Assembly: GCF_900101475.1 (NCBI RefSeq) | Contig: NZ_FMZV01000002.1 | Location: 372,001-436,000 of the forward strand | Length of the DNA: 64,000 nucleotides | Source of the DNA: Ruegeria marina | Lineage (GTDB): Bacteria; Pseudomonadota; Alphaproteobacteria; Rhodobacterales; Rhodobacteraceae | Direction of reading: 5' to 3' | In this document: positions 60,563 to 64,000 of the stretch, piece by piece | How the letters are laid out: each line of letters begins with the position of its first letter | How positions within the stretch are numbered: position 1 is the stretch's first letter | The notes under the pieces: model-generated | Told to the model about the DNA's origin: nothing | Databases searched by the model: none | What the model saw: only the letters and a program-made list of their open reading frames with translations | Made by a program: the position numbers and the translations under genes

Positions 60563-60779
60563 GGTGGCTCCTTTCCGTTGGCTGCGCTTGGTTTTACCCG
60601 TTTTTTTCGATCTGTCACGCGCTGCATCTGCAAAATGACACGGTTTTTTGTCCTTGTGGTGCAGAAAAATGGCTTTGTGATCACACAATAATTGAGCGTG
60701 ATCACATTATTCTCGACACACTTGGAATGTGAGCGATAGCAGTCCGGCCGCCTGTGATCACGAATCTTGCCACACCTGA
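60563..60779. promoter_or_regulatory. sdh upstream region with three GTGATCAC palindromes
   Basis: TGTGATCACA occurs at 60676-60685, GTGATCAC again at 60698-60705, and TGTGATCACG at 60753-60762. The first two centres are 21 bases apart, two helical turns, and the third is 56 bases on. They lie 114-200 bases before the sdhC start in the only gap that can hold its promoter. The binding factor is unknown. Confidence 0.6.
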
Positions 60780-61439
60780 CTATTGCACTTCCGCCGTCTG
60801 TTGTGTGACTTCCCGCAACAGTTTTTTTCGGATACGGGCCGGATAATCGGCAAACCCAGCGGCAGTCACGACAAAGGCGCCTTCCCCCACGATCACGTTC
60901 TCGAAGAAATAAGCAGTCAGTTCCTGTTCGCTCTGCTCGATGGCAATTGCGTTGACCGTTATACCACGTGCGCGCAAATAAGGATGAATCTCGCGCGGCT
61001 CGACACCTTCATTCGACAACCCGTCGCCCGACAGGTCGATCAGACGCCGCGCACAGTTATCCACCTCGGCAAAAGCCGCCATCGTGGCGTCAAGCGCCTC
61101 GCCGATTGCGGTCGAGTAATTCCTCCAGACCCTCGTATCGGCTGCGACCCGTTCCGAGAAATCATCAAGCACGGAAAACGAGTCGATTACGGTCCACGGT
61201 ATCGTCACCCGCTGGCGCGAGGATCCGGTCCATTGCACCAGCATCAGCCGGGCACGCGCACGAACCAGCGCCTCCGACACCACCGGATCGCGAAGGGCGA
61301 GCGCCAGCCCATCCATTTGAATACGGTATTCCTTTTCATCGACCGAGCCGGACACATCGACCGCCAGAGCCAATGCCAGATCGCAGGCCAGAACCGGACC
61401 GGCGATCATACCCGCCAATGAAGAAACAAACAGCTGCAT
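60780..61439 (-). CDS. DUF1194/VWA-domain secreted protein
   Basis: 219-residue protein with a signal peptide (about residues 1-19) and a von Willebrand A fold. The MIDAS metal motif D28-x-S30-x-S32 (AVDVSGSVDEKEY) is intact, as is LIDLSGDGLSNEG. DUF1194 proteins are of unknown function; metal-dependent protein contact in the periplasm is likely. It ends far upstream of sdhC on the same strand and may read toward it. Confidence 0.82.
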   Translation of the reverse strand: MQLFVSSLAGMIAGPVLACDLALALAVDVSGSVDEKEYRIQMDGLALALRDPVVSEALVRARARLMLVQWTGSSRQRVTIPWTVIDSFSVLDDFSERVAADTRVWRNYSTAIGEALDATMAAFAEVDNCARRLIDLSGDGLSNEGVEPREIHPYLRARGITVNAIAIEQSEQELTAYFFENVIVGEGAFVVTAAGFADYPARIRKKLLREVTQQTAEVQ

Positions 61440-61549
61440 ATCTGGCAGGGTACATGAGGTGCGCCGAACTGTCCTGTACCAAAGCGGCAGGCATGAACCC
61501 GCATCTCACATCCGGAACAAACCCGCTTGCTCTACGGGCGTTCGGTCCA

Positions 61550-61996
61550 TCAGGCGTCGTTACCCCTGATCATGAAGAACAGGGCGATGGCGATCAGCGT
61601 TACCTGGAACTCCATTCCACCAAATGGATGGGTTTCACTCGGGGCGAAATTCCATTGCCCCCAATGCACCACGGAAATGGCCCCCACTAGAATCACGATC
61701 GCGAGCAATCCAGCAAGGCGGGTCAGCAGATCGCCGACTTGTGACTGGGTCAGTCCGCCTACAGCCAGAAGCGCAGGCACGACAAGTTCCACTCCGGTGA
61801 CAACCGTCATGGTTTCCGGTGACAAGCCGAACATCTCGGCGGTCTGCGGAATGTGCGAGACCTTCTTTGCGCCATGGAACAGAAATGTAGCAGACAATGC
61901 GAAACGCAACAGCCAATGCGCCATTGTCGCATCCATCGAGGAGACCCTATCGAAGTTTTCGGGAAGATAATCCGTATGTTTACGAGGTTCCGTCAC
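61550..61996 (-). CDS. DoxX-like membrane protein
   Basis: 148-residue protein with four helices, starting near residue 26 (WLLRFALSATFLFHGAKKV) and including FGLSPETMTVVTGVELVVPALLAVGGL and LLAIVILVGAISVVHWGQW. This fits DoxX/DoxD-type proteins, whose roles in quinone or thiol redox are poorly defined. GTG 61996 follows AAAGGA by eight bases. The 61440-61549 gap after it shows no clear feature. Confidence 0.72.
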   Translation of the reverse strand: MTEPRKHTDYLPENFDRVSSMDATMAHWLLRFALSATFLFHGAKKVSHIPQTAEMFGLSPETMTVVTGVELVVPALLAVGGLTQSQVGDLLTRLAGLLAIVILVGAISVVHWGQWNFAPSETHPFGGMEFQVTLIAIALFFMIRGNDA

Positions 61997-62057
61997 GGTC
62001 GAATCCTTTCGGTCGTTAGTCCGTCAACGTACGCGAGGCATTATAACGCAAAAACAG

Positions 62058-62075
62058 GCCCGCTCGCACGGGCCC
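62058..62075 (-). terminator. Terminator of the mch operon
   Basis: GGCCCG and CGGGCC pair around a six-base loop, 49 bases past the mch stop on the reverse strand, and TGTTTTTGCG follows with a five-T run. Confidence 0.75.
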
Positions 62076-62123
62076 GTTTGCCTTTAATCGGAATCGTGAA
62101 CTCAAAATGCCTGAATTCAGGGC

Positions 62124-63155
62124 TCAAAGCGGCATCAGCGCCCAATAGTCGAGGTCGAGCAGCACGCCCGGCTGGTATTTCCCGGCCGCGTCGCGCAGAT
62201 CGAACGGCGCGCCGCCCTTGGTCGCCACCAGACGCAGACGCAGCGCGCCGACACCGGGAACCCCGGTCTCGGCCTTGTCCAGCACTTCGCTCCACGCCTT
62301 GATCGTATCCCCGGCGAAACAGGGATTGGCATGCGCCCCGCCGTTCAGCCCCACGATCATCTGAGCATTTGCCAGACCGTTGAAGCTGAGCGCCCGCGCC
62401 ATCGAGATCACATGGCCCCCATAGATCAACCGCCCCTCGGGACGGAAGGTCAGGTCGAAATGCACCTTGGCCGTGTTCTGCCACAGGCGCGTGGCGAGCA
62501 TATGCTCGGCCTCTTCGACGGTTACACCATCCACATGGTCGATCGTCTCGCCGACGGCATAATCGCCCCAGCGATGCGGTTCTCCGGCCAGCGCAAAATC
62601 GTAGGACGAGAAATCAAGCCCCGCTGGCACCACAAGGTCTTCGGGCGCCAGCACCTTCTTCAACTCGGGCACCACTGTATCCGGCGCCGGTGCATCCATG
62701 TCGCGCTTGCGCACCATGACCCAGCGGACATATTCCATGACGGTCTCGTCGCGCTGGTTCAGACCGCGGGTACGGACATAGACCACCCCTGTCTTGCCAT
62801 TGGAATTCTCCTTCAGCCCGATTACCTCGGACACCGAGCGCAGCGTGTCGCCCGCATAGACCGGCTTCAGCCAGCGGCCCTCGGCATACCCGAGGTTCGC
62901 CACCGCGTTCAGCGACACGTCCGGCACAGTCTTGCCAAACACCACATGAAACGCGGCCAGATCGTCGATCGGGCTTCCCGGCAAACCGCACGCCTGAGCA
63001 AACGCGTCCGAGGAATAGAGCGCATGACGGGCCGGATAGAGCGCGTGATAAAGCGCGCGCTCACCCGCCGTTACTGTCCGCGGCACCGCGTGGTGCAGGA
63101 TCTGCCCTACGGAGTAATCCTCGAAAAAGCGGCCCGGATTGGTTTTTGCCATCAT
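62124..63155 (-). CDS. mch: Mesaconyl-C1-CoA hydratase (beta-methylmalyl-CoA dehydratase), MaoC type
   Basis: 343-residue double hot-dog protein of the ethylmalonyl-CoA pathway, hydrating mesaconyl-C1-CoA to beta-methylmalyl-CoA. RFFEDYSVGQILHHAVPRTVTAGERALYHALYPARHALYSS is the diagnostic N-terminus; the second half has GGHVISMARALSFNGLANAQ. It is coupled to the DUF1737 gene (ATGA overlap) in a likely operon with the malyl-CoA-type gene. With ccr and ecm it gives three pathway steps in the window. Confidence 0.95.
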   Translation of the reverse strand: MMAKTNPGRFFEDYSVGQILHHAVPRTVTAGERALYHALYPARHALYSSDAFAQACGLPGSPIDDLAAFHVVFGKTVPDVSLNAVANLGYAEGRWLKPVYAGDTLRSVSEVIGLKENSNGKTGVVYVRTRGLNQRDETVMEYVRWVMVRKRDMDAPAPDTVVPELKKVLAPEDLVVPAGLDFSSYDFALAGEPHRWGDYAVGETIDHVDGVTVEEAEHMLATRLWQNTAKVHFDLTFRPEGRLIYGGHVISMARALSFNGLANAQMIVGLNGGAHANPCFAGDTIKAWSEVLDKAETGVPGVGALRLRLVATKGGAPFDLRDAAGKYQPGVLLDLDYWALMPL

Positions 63156-63358
63156 TGCTGTCCCAGTTTCATGTCAGGGGAATAGTCGGCCGGAACATCC
63201 TTGGTCACCGCCTGCGCGCAACGCATGATGCCGTTGGCCTCGTCATAGGCGTAGGCGGGAGAGCCATAAAGCTCCCACCCCTTGGCCAGCGCGTCCGAGA
63301 CCTTGTGGCAGAAGGCCGAGGTATCCTCCTCGGTCAGGAGACGATAGAGCTTCGACAT
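63152..63358 (-). CDS. DUF1737 protein
   Basis: 68-residue soluble protein starting MSKLYRLLTEEDTSAFCHKV with the DUF1737 pattern ALAKGWELYGSPAYAYDEANGIMRCAQAVTKDV. Function unknown. Its stop overlaps the mch start by four bases and it lies eleven bases after nnrU, so it belongs to the mch transcript. Possibly an accessory protein of the pathway; no evidence beyond position. Confidence 0.85.
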   Translation of the reverse strand: MSKLYRLLTEEDTSAFCHKVSDALAKGWELYGSPAYAYDEANGIMRCAQAVTKDVPADYSPDMKLGQQ

Positions 63359-63369
63359 GGAAATTTTCC

Positions 63370-63930
63370 TTACATCGGGAAGGCCGATGGGCCCACCAGT
63401 CCGTGGATATAGCCGATCACGGCCAGCAGAACGATGGACGCGACAAGGAACATGCCATCCTTGGCCAGCGTTCCCTCCGGACCCGGAGTCCAGTCAGGTT
63501 CGGCCGCATTGATGACGGCGACTTCGATGATGCCCCAGATGAACAGGCCGCCGAACAGGATGATCGAGGCGAGGTCGCCATTGACCAGCAGATGCGCCGC
63601 CGCCCAAGCCCGGAACCCGGCCAGTTGCGGATGCCGCATCTTGTGCAACAGCTTGCCCTTGGTACCGGCCGGACTCATCATCCAGATCGCCACCAGCATC
63701 AGCAGGTTGTTGGCATGGGTCATATAGGCAGGCGGCGCCCAGACATGCACATAAGGCGTCATCCGGAACCCGATCACCATCAGTACGATCGAGACCAGCA
63801 GCGCCAGCGCCACCATCCCCTTGCCACGGGCTCCCATCGCCGCGCGTTGCGCGGGGCGGACCCGCTTGAACAGATGTGCAGCCCACCAGAGCGCCACACC
63901 GAGGATCAGAAGAACGAAGCCCATGAACAT
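63370..63930 (-). CDS. NnrU family membrane protein
   Basis: 186-residue protein with about five helices. The region MRHPQLAGFRAWAAAHLLVNGDLASIILFGGLFIWGIIEV matches NnrU, named from nitrite/NO respiration genes but found widely and linked to isoprenoid/carotenoid-type enzymes in the same superfamily. ATG 63930 directly follows the stop of the preceding gene on this strand. Its role in the mch operon is unknown. Confidence 0.85.
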   Translation of the reverse strand: MFMGFVLLILGVALWWAAHLFKRVRPAQRAAMGARGKGMVALALLVSIVLMVIGFRMTPYVHVWAPPAYMTHANNLLMLVAIWMMSPAGTKGKLLHKMRHPQLAGFRAWAAAHLLVNGDLASIILFGGLFIWGIIEVAVINAAEPDWTPGPEGTLAKDGMFLVASIVLLAVIGYIHGLVGPSAFPM

Positions 63931-64000
63931 TTATCCCGCTTGCAAAGCCAGTATCGCCTCTGCTTTTGCCAGAATTTCACGGGCGGTGGCAACGTGCAGG
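63931..64000 (-). CDS. C-terminal end of a probable CitE-type malyl-CoA thioesterase/lyase gene
   Basis: Only the last 22 residues are visible (LHVATAREILAKAEAILALQ, then AG and a TAA stop). The HVATAREILAKAEAIL helix is typical of the end of CitE/Mcl-type proteins, and in Rhodobacter mcl2 ((3S)-malyl-CoA thioesterase) lies near mch. The call depends on context as much as on sequence. Most of the gene lies to the right of the window. Confidence 0.55.
   Translation of the reverse strand, partial: LHVATAREILAKAEAILALQAG

Overview
The window reads as a GC-rich alphaproteobacterial chromosome from the Rhodobacterales, most likely the marine roseobacter group. The evidence is the ethylmalonyl-CoA pathway genes (ccr, ecm, mch and the tail of a malyl-CoA-type gene) close to sdhCDAB, a luxR-luxI pair beside ccr, an RpoH sigma factor preceded by an RpoE-like promoter, phasin, CobU and NnrU genes, and small proteins typical of that family. 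Coding is dense, many genes overlap by ATGA or TGATG, and the longest stretch without a recognised gene is about 215 bases. I saw no insertion sequence, prophage, CRISPR array, rRNA or tRNA, so this is core chromosome rather than an island.

Layout. 1-7.5 kb: end-truncated rlmJ, then the mreBCD-mrdA-rodA elongasome operon and a 2-hydroxyacid dehydrogenase. 7.5-16.4 kb: M3 peptidase, a trans-sulfuration PLP enzyme, phasin, a universal stress protein, and a leftward block rpoH-chaN-coaBC-dut-moeB. 16.4-20 kb: cobU, a phosphoglycerate-mutase-like phosphatase, a GST with a Cys-rich tail, comM. 20-28.7 kb: gshB-yraN-rsmI facing an LpoA-like lipoprotein, then glnD-murJ-Crp/Fnr regulator-DUF2892. 28.7-36.5 kb: a rhomboid homologue lacking its catalytic residues, trpS, a VOC protein, a Leu/Val-type dehydrogenase with divergent Lrp regulator, a branched-chain aminotransferase, a stress protein, a thioredoxin-fold isomerase, nfuA-tsaB-rimI.

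36.6-41.3 kb: a complete BMP-type (nucleoside-like) ABC importer. 41.4-44 kb: two tandem TauE/SafE paralogues plus a membrane-anchored periplasmic protein. 44-48 kb: SDR, RecD-like helicase, luxI, luxR and a small overlapping ORF. 48.2-53.1 kb: ccr, an acyltransferase and ecm. 53.2-57 kb: H-NS-like protein, deoD, DUF1989 protein, ornithine-decarboxylase-family enzyme and two tiny genes. 57.2-64 kb: sdhBADC, a VWA protein, DoxX, mch, DUF1737, nnrU and the tail of a probable malyl-CoA thioesterase/lyase gene.

Together the right half describes acetyl-CoA assimilation: Ccr and Ecm make and rearrange ethylmalonyl-CoA, Mch hydrates mesaconyl-C1-CoA, and succinate dehydrogenase takes up the succinate formed. 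The left half is mostly cell-wall elongation, cofactor synthesis and nitrogen/stress control. The best leads are regulatory or small-scale: an AT-rich box shared by the ccr and ecm leaders, three GTGATCAC palindromes upstream of sdhC, a palindrome fused to two stop codons, hairpins over three translation starts, a pseudo-rhomboid, and a cysteine-bearing Crp/Fnr-DUF2892 pair.
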